Origin: an uncultured Eubacteriales bacterium
Lineage (GTDB): Bacteria > Bacillota > Clostridia > Oscillospirales > Acutalibacteraceae
Assembly: GCA_934491515.1 (NCBI GenBank)
Contig: CAKSTF010000025.1
Coordinates: 1 to 10,929, forward strand
Reading direction: 5' to 3'
Length of the DNA stretch: 10,929 nt
Positions 1 to 7,160 of the stretch are shown one piece after another. Below the pieces are notes generated by a model. The model had not been told where the DNA came from. It worked only from the letters and a program-made list of their open reading frames with translations, and made no database searches. The translations under genes were made by a program, and so were the position numbers. The first letter of the stretch is position 1; each line of letters starts with the position of its first letter.

Positions 1-602
1 TTCTCGGATTTTCTGGATATCTTATCTATCTCGTCTACATAGATAATACCGTGTTCCGCGCGTGATACATCGTAATCCGCAGCCTGAATAAGGCGAAGAA
101 GGATGTTTTCAACATCCTCGCCTACATAGCCGGCTTCGGTAAGCGTGGTGGCATCGGCAATGGCAATCGGCACGTCAAGTATACGCGCTAAAGTTTGTGC
201 AAGCAAGGTTTTGCCCACGCCGGTGGGGCCGAGCATTAAAACATTACTCTTTGCAAGTTCAACATCGGTGTTCCTGTTGCCGTAAATGCGCTTATAGTGG
301 TTATAAACTGCAACCGAAAGAGTCTTTTTGGCTTCGTCCTGCCCGATAACATACTCATCAAGCATTGCTTTAATCTCACGCGGTTTCGGAAGTTGTTTTC
401 CGCCGTTTGCGGTGTTTTCCGGTTCCGTCTTTGCAGAGCGCAAAGCATCGTCAAGCAAAGCGTCATCATGTATCAGGGTGCTGCAAAATTCAATGCAGTT
501 ATCACAGATATAAACTCCCGGACCTTCGACAAGTCTGTTAACTTCGTTCTGCGATTTACCGCAGAACGAACAGCGAATTTCCGTTTCGTTGTCCTTTGGC
601 AT
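1..602 (-). CDS. clpX: ATP-dependent Clp protease ATP-binding subunit ClpX (N-terminal 200 residues, cut by window edge)
   Basis: ClpX is the AAA+ unfoldase that recognises tagged or misfolded proteins and threads them into the ClpP chamber in the cytoplasm. The visible 200 residues contain the N-terminal C4 zinc-binding domain (Cys11, Cys14, Cys33, Cys36, in CSFCGK and CDNC), a short acidic linker, then the AAA+ module with Walker A GPTGVGKT at 125-132, the pore-1 GYVG loop at 158-161 and Walker B VDEIDK at about 189-194. The C-terminal half, with sensor 2 and the IGF loop that docks on ClpP, lies beyond the left edge. The start ATG at 602 is 10 bases after the clpP stop and is preceded by an AAGGGG ribosome binding site, so it is the third gene of tig-clpP-clpX. 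It was translated by hand from the minus strand. Identity is certain; completeness cannot be judged. Confidence 0.97.
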   Translation of the reverse strand, partial: MPKDNETEIRCSFCGKSQNEVNRLVEGPGVYICDNCIEFCSTLIHDDALLDDALRSAKTEPENTANGGKQLPKPREIKAMLDEYVIGQDEAKKTLSVAVYNHYKRIYGNRNTDVELAKSNVLMLGPTGVGKTLLAQTLARILDVPIAIADATTLTEAGYVGEDVENILLRLIQAADYDVSRAEHGIIYVDEIDKISRKSE

Positions 603-612
603 AGTTTACCCC

Positions 613-1200
613 TTATCTTTTGGTAATTACCTTGTCTATAAGGCCGTACTCGGCGGCCTGTGCGGCTGTCATAAAGTTATCACGTTCGGTATCGCGTTCG
701 ATAACTTCAAGCGGTTTACCGGTTTCCGCAGCAAGAATTTCGTTTATTGTGCTTCTAATATGCTTAATATGATTGGCATGGATAAGAATATCCGTGGCCT
801 GACCTTCGGCAGAGCCTAAGGGCTGATGAATCATAATCTCGCTGTTGGGAAGCGCAAATCTTTTGCCCGGCGCACCGGCAGCCAGCAAAAAAGCACCCAT
901 ACTTGCCGCCATACCGAGGCATATAGTGCTTACATCGCACTTAATATACTGCATAGTATCATATATTGCCATACCCGCAGACACAGAGCCGCCGGGACTG
1001 TTGATATAAAAACTTATATCCTTATCGGGGTCCTGACCTTCAAGATAAAGCAGCTGTGCAATAATAACGCTTGCACTTGCGTTGTCGACCTGGTCGTTAA
1101 GCATTACTATACGGTCATTAAGCAAGCGTGAAAAAATATCATACGAGCGCTCGCCACGACTTGTCTGCTCAATTACATAAGGTACTAAACTCATATCCAT
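613..1200 (-). CDS. clpP: ATP-dependent Clp protease proteolytic subunit ClpP
   Basis: ClpP is the serine peptidase that forms the double-heptamer degradation chamber served by ClpX. The 195 residues match the usual family length. The catalytic triad is visible: Ser100 in AASMGA, His125 in MIHQP and Asp174 in ERDTERDNF. Other family landmarks are the N-terminal LVPYVIEQTSRGERSYD gate region, which abuts the axial pore, and the SPGGSVSAGMAIYDTMQ oxyanion/handle region. The start at 1200 is chosen because a strong AAAGGAGG lies seven bases upstream; Met3 is an alternative and would give the more common MSLVPY start. Little or no propeptide is present. The gene sits between tig (96-base spacer holding a hairpin) and clpX (10 bases), which fits co-transcription. 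Confidence 0.98.
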   Translation of the reverse strand: MDMSLVPYVIEQTSRGERSYDIFSRLLNDRIVMLNDQVDNASASVIIAQLLYLEGQDPDKDISFYINSPGGSVSAGMAIYDTMQYIKCDVSTICLGMAASMGAFLLAAGAPGKRFALPNSEIMIHQPLGSAEGQATDILIHANHIKHIRSTINEILAAETGKPLEVIERDTERDNFMTAAQAAEYGLIDKVITKR

Positions 1201-1223
1201 TCAGATTCCTCCTTTAAAGGCAG

Positions 1224-1247
1224 TGCGGCTGATTTAAAACAGCCGCA
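1224..1247 (-). promoter_or_regulatory. Perfect 8-bp hairpin in the tig-clpP spacer
   Basis: TGCGGCTG (1224-1231) and CAGCCGCA (1240-1247) are perfect complements around an 8-base A/T loop. In the minus-strand transcript the hairpin lies a few bases upstream of the clpP ribosome binding site. It is not followed by a U-tract, so it is unlikely to be an efficient intrinsic terminator. An RNA-processing or mRNA-stability element separating tig from clpP is plausible, but that is inference. Confidence 0.45.
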
Positions 1248-1297
1248 TCGGATACAAAAGAATTATGAACAGTATTTAAAAAATATAATCAAAAAAA

Positions 1298-2701
1298 TTA
1301 TTTATCTTCCGTTTTCTTTGCTGCGGGCTTTTTGGCAGGCGCTTTCTTCTCGCCGGTTGCAGTTTTCTTTGCAGCCGGTTTTTTAGCAGCGGGCTTTTCT
1401 TCGGACTTTGCCTCAACCTCGGTAATAACCGCGTTTTCCTTTACAAAGTCAATCGCCTTACCTACAGCAACATCCTTTGCAACCTCTTCCGCCGGAATAA
1501 CCTTCTTAACCTGCTCAAGGTCTACGCCGTAGCCCTCTGCAAGTTTCTTGTATTCTTCCTCAATGTCCTTATCGTCGGGCTTAATGTTTTCAAGTTCCAC
1601 AATCTTTTCAAGAGCAAGACGGTACTTAACCTGCATTTCAGCCTGAGGACGGAAGGTCTTTTTGAAATCTTCAATATTGCTGTTGGTATATTTAAGGTAC
1701 ATATCAAGATTCATACCCTGCGACTGCAGACGGTATGCAAAGTCCTGAACGCAGCCTTCAAGACGGTTTTCAAACATTGCTTCGGGTATCTCGCCCTCGA
1801 TGCCTTCAACTATCTGATTAACAAGGTCGTTTTCAACGGCGGCGTCGGAAGCCTTTACTTTGCGTTCAAGTGCCTTTTTCTTAAGGTCCGCTTTAAGGTC
1901 CTTGAGCGTATCGAATTCGCTTACGTCCTTTGCAAACTCGTCGTCTACCGCGGGAAGTTCGCGAACCTTTATTTCGTGAAGTTTAACCTTGAAAACAGCA
2001 GGCTTGCCGGCGAGTTCCTTTGCGCCGTATTCTTCGGGGAAAGTTACGTTAACATCAAACTCGTCACCGATGTTTTTGCCGATAATCTGATCTTCAAAAC
2101 CGGGAATAAACTGACCCGAGCCGAGTTCAAGCGAATGACCCTCCGCCTTGCCGCCTTCAAATGCTTTGCCGTCGGTAAAGCCTTCAAAGTCGATAACAAC
2201 GGTGTCGCCCTTCTTTGCCGCCCTGTCCTCAACGGATACCATACGGGCGTTGCGGTCAGCCATTGCGTTTACTTCGGCATTTACCTCTGCCGCAGTAACA
2301 ACGGGTTTCACCTTTTCTGCTTTAAGACCCTTATACTTTTTAAGCGTGATTTCCGGATATGTAGTAACGGAAACTTTAAAATCAACGCCGTCCTCTTTGG
2401 AAATGGATACAAGGTCAAAGTCCATCTTGTCCTGAATTACTTTAAGGCCGGATTCTTTGATAGCGTCGTCAACAAGATCATTGTAAATGAGGTTCAAAGC
2501 GTCCTCAAAGAAAACTTCGGCGCCGTAATAGGTCTCCACCATATGAAGCGGTGCTTTACCCTTACGGAATCCGGGAACATTGATTTTTTTGCCGTTTCTT
2601 TTGTAAGCCTCGCGAATTGCTTCACGGAATTTTTCACCGTCCACAGTGATTTCCAACTGATAACGGTTGGTTTCTAACTTTTTGGTTTCTTTTAAACTCA
2701 T
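1298..2701 (-). CDS. tig: Trigger factor (ribosome-associated chaperone and prolyl isomerase) with a lysine-rich C-terminal tail
   Basis: Trigger factor binds ribosomal protein L23 at the exit tunnel and shelters nascent chains. The ribosome-binding signature GFRKGKAP is at residues 44-51. The FKBP-like prolyl isomerase domain runs from about 165 to 245 (GDTVVIDFEGF... SGQFIPGFEDQIIG), and the helical arm/C-terminal chaperone domain follows to about 430. At 467 residues it is longer than the usual 425-435. The extra length is a low-complexity tail from about 430 made of Lys, Ala and Pro with repeated KKPAAKK units (13 Lys in 38 residues), ending TEDK. The start at 2701 has a GGAGG site (2709-2714) at good spacing. 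First gene of tig-clpP-clpX, which couples folding and degradation. Identity is certain; the tail's role is unknown. Confidence 0.97.
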   Translation of the reverse strand: MSLKETKKLETNRYQLEITVDGEKFREAIREAYKRNGKKINVPGFRKGKAPLHMVETYYGAEVFFEDALNLIYNDLVDDAIKESGLKVIQDKMDFDLVSISKEDGVDFKVSVTTYPEITLKKYKGLKAEKVKPVVTAAEVNAEVNAMADRNARMVSVEDRAAKKGDTVVIDFEGFTDGKAFEGGKAEGHSLELGSGQFIPGFEDQIIGKNIGDEFDVNVTFPEEYGAKELAGKPAVFKVKLHEIKVRELPAVDDEFAKDVSEFDTLKDLKADLKKKALERKVKASDAAVENDLVNQIVEGIEGEIPEAMFENRLEGCVQDFAYRLQSQGMNLDMYLKYTNSNIEDFKKTFRPQAEMQVKYRLALEKIVELENIKPDDKDIEEEYKKLAEGYGVDLEQVKKVIPAEEVAKDVAVGKAIDFVKENAVITEVEAKSEEKPAAKKPAAKKTATGEKKAPAKKPAAKKTEDK

Positions 2702-2730
2702 ATTTTATACCTCCGCACAAATTGCTAGTT

Positions 2731-2759
2731 ATTATACCATAAAAGAAATACTTTTTCCA
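2731..2759 (-). promoter_or_regulatory. Candidate sigma-A promoter of tig-clpP-clpX
   Basis: On the minus strand a perfect -10 TATAAT (2731-2736) carries an extended -10 TGG just upstream. Seventeen bases away is a weak -35 TGGAAA (2754-2759; four of six match TTGACA). The expected transcript start is about 20-25 bases before the tig ATG, leaving a short leader with the ribosome binding site. No CtsR- or HrcA-type operator was recognised next to it. Confidence 0.6.
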
Positions 2760-2776
2760 CTGTTTTTTTAAAAAAA

Positions 2777-3466
2777 TCAGTATTTACAGATAAAAAACGG
2801 CGTAAAGTCGATACAGTCTGCCGAAACTAACTTCATTTTTATATCCCCAAGGTTTGTAAGCGCTTTATTAAAGCCGTATCCGTGAATGTGACCGTAATAT
2901 ACATTTTTGATATTGTACTTAAAAAGAACGTCGGCTATTTTTTCGCTTACAAATTCGCCGTATGCCGGCGGATAATGAAGAAAAACTATTGGTTCAAGTC
3001 CCTTTTCAACCGCCGGAATCAATGAACGCTCCAGTCTTCCGCATTCGCGGTTAATAACCTTTTCGTCCACCGTACCGCCGTCGTATATCCATCCGCGCGT
3101 TCCGCAAAGTGCAATTTTTCCGTTTGTGTAAAAATTATTATAAAGTATATAAAAATCGTCAAAACCGCATTCTTTAAAAAAGGCATCGATTTTTGACACG
3201 GTGCTCCACCAATAATCGTGATTGCCTTTAAGCAATATCTTTTTTCCGGGCAGAGAATGCAGAAACTCAAAGTCTGCTTTAGCCTCTGTAAGGTTCATAG
3301 CCCAGGATATATCTCCGCCTATCACTACCGTATCTTCAGGTTTTACCGTATTTTTCCAATTTGCAAAAATGCGTTCGGTATAGTTTTCCCATCCGCGAAA
3401 AACGTTCATCGGTTTATCTGCTGAAAAAGATAAATGAAGATCTGAAATTGTAAATAAATTGCCCGT
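2777..3466 (-). CDS. Metallophosphoesterase (COG1768-like predicted phosphohydrolase), apparent ACG start
   Basis: Calcineurin-like metallophosphoesterase with all metal-site motifs, numbered from the ACG at 3466: D9-x-H11 in SDLHLS, D52 in GGDISWA, GNHD with N82, H83 and D84, H164 in LHYPP, and GHIHG with H193 and H195. The substrate is unknown; the family hydrolyses phosphoesters with two metal ions. The first ATG (3409) falls 19 codons into the conserved region and would delete the DxH motif. Upstream in frame there is no ATG, GTG or TTG before a stop. A strong GAGGTGAT ribosome binding site (3472-3479) lies 7 bases before an in-frame ACG, so I take ACG as the start or as a mutated/miscalled ATG, giving 229 residues. 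A weak -10 (TATTAT, 3511-3516) is upstream. The gene stops just beyond the tig promoter and is monocistronic. The family is near certain; the start is inferred. Confidence 0.85.
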   Translation of the reverse strand, partial: TGNLFTISDLHLSFSADKPMNVFRGWENYTERIFANWKNTVKPEDTVVIGGDISWAMNLTEAKADFEFLHSLPGKKILLKGNHDYWWSTVSKIDAFFKECGFDDFYILYNNFYTNGKIALCGTRGWIYDGGTVDEKVINRECGRLERSLIPAVEKGLEPIVFLHYPPAYGEFVSEKIADVLFKYNIKNVYYGHIHGYGFNKALTNLGDIKMKLVSADCIDFTPFFICKY

Positions 3467-3566
3467 TCGGAATCACCTCGTTCGGAATAAAATTAAAAAT
3501 AAAACAAAGAATAATACAGACGGTGCTACGCGCCGGAAAACTTGATTTTTGAAAGGAAGAAAAACA

Positions 3567-3728
3567 ATGAGCGACTGTAAAACCGAAAGTTGTATTGATT
3601 GCACGGTTGAAAACTGTGTTTACCACAACAAGGAAGGCAAGTGCTGCGCCGGCAAAATCAGCGTAGGCAACTGCACGGCAAACTGCTGCAGCGAAACCTG
3701 CTGCGACACATTCAAGTCAAGACAGTAA
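3567..3728 (+). CDS. DUF1540 small cysteine-rich protein
   Basis: A 53-residue ORF with 11 cysteines (positions 4, 9, 12, 17, 26, 27, 36, 40, 41, 45, 46). Its order fits the DUF1540 pattern: CxVxNCxYH, a short KEGKC segment, AGKISVGN and a closing ETCCDTF. DUF1540 proteins are common in Clostridia and Bacilli, and their function is not established; cysteine spacing suggests metal binding or disulfide stabilisation. There is no signal peptide or membrane segment. An AAGGA ribosome binding site (3553-3557) lies 9 bases before the ATG, and an intrinsic terminator follows 10 bases after the stop, so the gene is a complete single unit. No convincing promoter was seen in the A/T-rich upstream stretch shared with the divergent metallophosphoesterase. 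Confidence 0.86.
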   Translation: MSDCKTESCIDCTVENCVYHNKEGKCCAGKISVGNCTANCCSETCCDTFKSRQ

Positions 3729-3733
3729 TTTTA

Positions 3734-3772
3734 AAAAGTATATCCGGCATTTTTTCTGCCGGATATATTTTT
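3734..3772. terminator. Bidirectional intrinsic terminator between the DUF1540 gene and thrC
   Basis: TATATCCGGCA (3739-3749) pairs perfectly with TGCCGGATATA (3757-3767) around a 7-base loop. An A-run on the left and a T-run on the right give a U-tract in both directions. It ends the DUF1540 transcript on the plus strand and thrC on the minus strand. The thrC stop codon (3771-3773) lies inside the terminator's A/T flank. Confidence 0.88.
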
Positions 3773-5252
3773 ATATATTCAACGCGCCGTAAACAGCCGA
3801 AAGCATTTCGTCCTTTTCGACCGTCTGATTAAAGCGTACCTTTGCATTTTTCAATGATGCAATCGGTGCCGGAACGGCAGTGCCGGTCAATTCGGAAAGT
3901 TTTACAACATCCGAAAATTCGTCGTTTGATTTTCCACCGTCAAGTGCAGAAAGAACGCTTTTTGAAAACTTATAAGGTGACGCGGTCGAGGCGATAAGCG
4001 CAGGACGTGTATCCCCCGTTTGCAAACGATATTTTTCGTATGCGTTCACCGCAACCGCCGTGTGGGTATCGATAAGATATCCGTAATCGTTAAATACACG
4101 GCCTATTGTTTTCAGCGTTTCGTCATCGTTACAGGACGCTGCAAAAAACAAGTCCTTAATTTTTGCGGCAATTTCCGCCGTTACTCCATATCTTCCATTT
4201 TCCAATAATTCTTTTTGCAATTCTGCAACATACCGTGAATCATCGCAAAGATGGTATATCATTCTTTCAAGGTTGCTTGAAATCAGTATATCCATCGACG
4301 GCGAAGCGGTAGTATGGAACGGACGGTTTCTATCGTAAACGCCGGTATTTATAAAGTCGGTAAGCACATTGTTTTCGTTGGAAGCGCAAATAAGTTTTGC
4401 AATCGGAACGCCCATCTGTTTAGCATAAAACGCTGCAAGAATATTACCGAAATTTCCCGTAGGCACAGTCACGGTAAATCCGCGGCTTAAGTCGTCACCT
4501 TTTTTAAGCATATCGCAATAAGCGGATACATAGTAGACAATCTGCGGCGCCAAACGCCCGAAGTTTATTGAGTTGGCGGAGGAAAATTCCATACCCGCCT
4601 TTGAGAGTTTTTCTTTTACGTCAGCGTTTGTAAATATCTTTTTAACGCCGGTCTGCGCGTCGTCAAAATTGCCTTTTATCGAGAATACGGCAACATTACC
4701 GCCCTCCTGCGAGTCCATCTGCAATTTCTGCATCGGGCTTACGCCGTCACGGGGATAAAAGACAATTATTTCGGTATCGGGAACGTCTTTAAAGCCCTCA
4801 AGCGCCGCTTTGCCCGTGTCGCCCGAAGTGGCGACAAGAATAACCGTTTTTTTGCCTGTTCCCTGCTTTTTTGCGGAAACGGTAAGCAAATAGGGCAATG
4901 CCTGAAGCGCAAGGTCTTTAAAAGCACAGGTAGGACCGTGCCAGAGTTCAAGAACGTTGATATCGGCGCCGAGTTGTGCTATCGGGGCGGGATTATCATC
5001 CTCAAATCCTGTTTTATACGCACCGTCGGTGCAATATTTAAGTTCATCATCGGTAAAATCGGTGAGATATTTTTTTAGGATATAAAAAGCGCGCTCCGGA
5101 TAAGACAGTGCCGATATTTTTGTGAAATCTTCTACCGAAAGCACGGGAAGTGATTCCGGCACAAACAATCCGCCATCCTCCGAAATTCCGTGAAGAACGG
5201 CAAAAGAAGCGTCCACGGTTACTTTTTCATTTCTTGTACTTAAATACTTCAT
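3771..5252 (-). CDS. thrC: Threonine synthase
   Basis: Converts O-phospho-L-homoserine to L-threonine with pyridoxal phosphate, the last step of threonine biosynthesis, in the cytoplasm. The 493 residues begin with the family's N-terminal MKYLSTRN segment. The PLP-binding lysine is K112 in GPTCAFKDLALQ, the phosphate-binding loop ATSGDTGKAA is at about 141-150, and the TVPTGNFGNILAAF glycine loop is near 270. Length fits the longer, fungal/clostridial-type class rather than the roughly 430-residue E. coli type. A GGAGG (5258-5262) lies 5 bases upstream of the ATG, and the gene begins 12 bases after yraN. It is the last gene of the rplS/lepB cluster; no hom or thrB is next to it, so its placement looks like operon accretion rather than a threonine operon. 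Confidence 0.97.
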   Translation of the reverse strand: MKYLSTRNEKVTVDASFAVLHGISEDGGLFVPESLPVLSVEDFTKISALSYPERAFYILKKYLTDFTDDELKYCTDGAYKTGFEDDNPAPIAQLGADINVLELWHGPTCAFKDLALQALPYLLTVSAKKQGTGKKTVILVATSGDTGKAALEGFKDVPDTEIIVFYPRDGVSPMQKLQMDSQEGGNVAVFSIKGNFDDAQTGVKKIFTNADVKEKLSKAGMEFSSANSINFGRLAPQIVYYVSAYCDMLKKGDDLSRGFTVTVPTGNFGNILAAFYAKQMGVPIAKLICASNENNVLTDFINTGVYDRNRPFHTTASPSMDILISSNLERMIYHLCDDSRYVAELQKELLENGRYGVTAEIAAKIKDLFFAASCNDDETLKTIGRVFNDYGYLIDTHTAVAVNAYEKYRLQTGDTRPALIASTASPYKFSKSVLSALDGGKSNDEFSDVVKLSELTGTAVPAPIASLKNAKVRFNQTVEKDEMLSAVYGALNI

Positions 5253-5264
5253 CTTTACCTCCGA

Positions 5265-5639
5265 TTAAACATTTTCTATATATCTTAACTGCCAGGTAAT
5301 CTTATCTCCGCTTTTCTGATAAGCCATATCCGCAACGTCAACCCTGAAAGGCAAATCGCTGTTAAAACGGCTCATAAACTGCATTGCCGCATTTTTAACG
5401 CGGACAAGTTTGCCGGCATCAACCGACTCGGCACCGGTAACAATCGCGCCGGCTTTACGCGTTCTTACCTCAACAAAAAGTATGTTTTCTCTGCCTTCGG
5501 CAATTATATCAATTTCGCCGTAGCGGCTGTCACGCCAGTTGCGTTTAATAATAATGTATCCGCGGCTTTTAAGGTATTGCGCTGTTTTTTCCTCTCCCAA
5601 TCTGCCGATTTGTGCGGCAGCCTCGCGCTCACAATACAT
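5265..5639 (-). CDS. yraN: UPF0102 family protein (YraN-like, predicted endonuclease fold)
   Basis: A 124-residue UPF0102 protein. The family has a restriction-endonuclease-like (PD-(D/E)XK) fold. Visible here are the N-terminal GRLGEEKTAQYLKSRGY helix, then YGEIDIIAE with the acidic pair and LFVEVRTRK as the second half of the active-site motif, with Arg where many members have Lys. The biological role is not settled; a nuclease role in repair or recombination is proposed from fold and neighbours. The ATG at 5639 lies inside the end of rnhB (11-base overlap) and has no ribosome binding site of its own, so translational coupling to rnhB is likely. The rnhB-yraN pairing is common in Firmicutes. 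Confidence 0.93.
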   Translation of the reverse strand: MYCEREAAAQIGRLGEEKTAQYLKSRGYIIIKRNWRDSRYGEIDIIAEGRENILFVEVRTRKAGAIVTGAESVDAGKLVRVKNAAMQFMSRFNSDLPFRVDVADMAYQKSGDKITWQLRYIENV

Positions 5640-6228
5640 TTTTTAAAAAAGAAATACGGTGATACCTGCACACGCCGTATTTTTCAATTGCCTCATAATG
5701 CGCCTTGGTTCCGTAACCTTTATGCTTTGCAAAACCGTATTGCGGATATTCACGGTCATACTCATATAAAAGCCTGTCCCTCGTGACCTTTGCCAGCACA
5801 GAAGCCGCCGCGATGCTTGCTGCTTTCGAGTCGCCCTTTACAATTGCCTCAGCCGGTATTGTAATGCTTTTCGGTATTCGATTACCGTCTATAAGTGCAA
5901 AATCCGGTCTTACCGATAGTCCCGCAATCGCCCTGTTCATGGCAAGATAGGTTGCATTTAGGATATTAAACTCTTCTATCTCTTCAAGCGTTCCGTAAGC
6001 CACGCTGTATGCAAGCGCATTTGCAATAATTTCATCGTATAAAAGTTCACGCTTTTTTTCGGTAAGTTTTTTTGAATCGTCAAGACCTGCCGGTATAAAG
6101 CCATTTGGCAAAATAACCGACGCGGCACACACAGGCCCCGCAAGAGGTCCGCGCCCCGCCTCGTCAACGCCGCAAACGACTTTGAATCCTTTTTTATGCG
6201 CTTCGTTCTCATAGAAAAAGTCAGGCAT
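5629..6228 (-). CDS. rnhB: Ribonuclease HII
   Basis: Cleaves RNA in RNA/DNA hybrids and starts removal of single ribonucleotides misincorporated in DNA. The 199 residues carry the DEDD active site: D22 and E23 in VDEAGRGPLAGPV, D114 in IDGNR and D133 in VKGDSKAASIAAASVLAK. The C-terminal RDREYP-like segment and GYGTKAHYEAI helix are typical of the family. The start ATG at 6228 overlaps the rbgA stop by 8 bases and sits behind GAGGA encoded in the end of rbgA, so translation is coupled. It is followed by yraN with an 11-base overlap. Length and motifs are complete. Confidence 0.97.
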   Translation of the reverse strand: MPDFFYENEAHKKGFKVVCGVDEAGRGPLAGPVCAASVILPNGFIPAGLDDSKKLTEKKRELLYDEIIANALAYSVAYGTLEEIEEFNILNATYLAMNRAIAGLSVRPDFALIDGNRIPKSITIPAEAIVKGDSKAASIAAASVLAKVTRDRLLYEYDREYPQYGFAKHKGYGTKAHYEAIEKYGVCRYHRISFLKNVL

Positions 6229-7147
6229 TATCCTCTACCCTTTCAAGCGTTATTCTGCCAATCTTACAGGTTCTGTACTCTTCAAGCAACATATTTGCCG
6301 CACGGAGCGTATCGGTTTCTCCGCCCTTTATCATCATTCCGCGTTTTTTGCCTATAAGACAAAGCGCGTCGTACGCATCTTCGGGCAAACTTTCGGTTTT
6401 ATAGCGTGCCGATAACAGTTCGGGATAATCGCGGCAAAGAATATCAAGCAATTTTACGGCAAGCAGTTCCGTATCAAGTATACGGTCTGTAACGGCGCCC
6501 GTAAAAGCAAGATGCTCACCAACGGTCTCGTCCTGAAATTTAGGCCACAGCACACCCGGAGTATCAAGAAGTTCAAGCTGTTTATCAACCAAAAACCATT
6601 GATTTCCCCTTGTAACGCCCGGGCGGTTTTCCGCTTTCGCGCGGGCGTTGCCCGAAATGCGGTTTATAAAAGAAGATTTGCCCACGTTCGGTATGCCGAC
6701 AACCATAACACGAAGCGGCTTACCGGCCATTCCCTTTTGTGCGTTCAGTGCCAACTTTTCCGAAAGCAGAGTTTTAACGGCCTCTTTAAAAGCGCCTACG
6801 CCCCTGCCGTTTTTACAATCGACCTGAATTGCAACAATTCCGTGGTTTTTATAGTATTCGACCCATTTTGCAGTGGCAGCGGGATCTGCCATATCACATT
6901 TATTAAGCAAAATAATACGCGGCTTTCCGTGAGTAATCTCATCAAGATCGGGATTTCTGCTGCTTATCGGGATACGAGCGTCAACTACTTCGGCAACGGC
7001 GTCGATTATCTTCATTTGCTCGGATATACGGCGCCTTGTCTTTGCCATGTGCCCGGGAAACCAGTTAATCCCCGCCGACGGCAAAGTCTTTTCTTTATCA
7101 TCGCTCTTCTTTTGTGTTTTGATTTTCTTCTTTTGATACATACCCAT
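6221..7147 (-). CDS. rbgA: Ribosome biogenesis GTPase RbgA (YlqF)
   Basis: Circularly permuted GTPase needed for late assembly of the 50S subunit. The signature INWFPGHMAKTRR starts at residue 27. The G motifs come in permuted order: G4 NKCD at 82-85, then G1 GIPNVGKSS at 151-159, G2 RPGVTRG at 175-181 and G3 DTPG at 195-198, followed by the C-terminal RNA-binding helical domain. At 308 residues it is slightly longer than B. subtilis YlqF because of a lysine-rich N-terminal stretch of about 25 residues before INWFPGHM. Two adjacent in-frame ATGs (7147 and 7141) make the exact start uncertain, and the ribosome binding site is weak. The gene starts 13 bases after the lipoprotein gene, overlaps rnhB, and shares its operon with other ribosome and nucleic-acid genes. 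Confidence 0.97.
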   Translation of the reverse strand: MGMYQKKKIKTQKKSDDKEKTLPSAGINWFPGHMAKTRRRISEQMKIIDAVAEVVDARIPISSRNPDLDEITHGKPRIILLNKCDMADPAATAKWVEYYKNHGIVAIQVDCKNGRGVGAFKEAVKTLLSEKLALNAQKGMAGKPLRVMVVGIPNVGKSSFINRISGNARAKAENRPGVTRGNQWFLVDKQLELLDTPGVLWPKFQDETVGEHLAFTGAVTDRILDTELLAVKLLDILCRDYPELLSARYKTESLPEDAYDALCLIGKKRGMMIKGGETDTLRAANMLLEEYRTCKIGRITLERVEDNA

Positions 7148-7160
7148 ACTTTTAATCCGT

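Noticed and set aside
1976..2677. 233-codon open frame on the plus strand opposite tig
   Set aside because: Fully antisense to a certain tig gene; the translation has no family features, and openness follows from tig codon bias.
3414..3626. 70-codon minus-strand frame upstream of the metallophosphoesterase
   Set aside because: Antisense to the DUF1540 gene and out of frame with the phosphoesterase; its hydrophobic look comes from A/T-rich spacer DNA.
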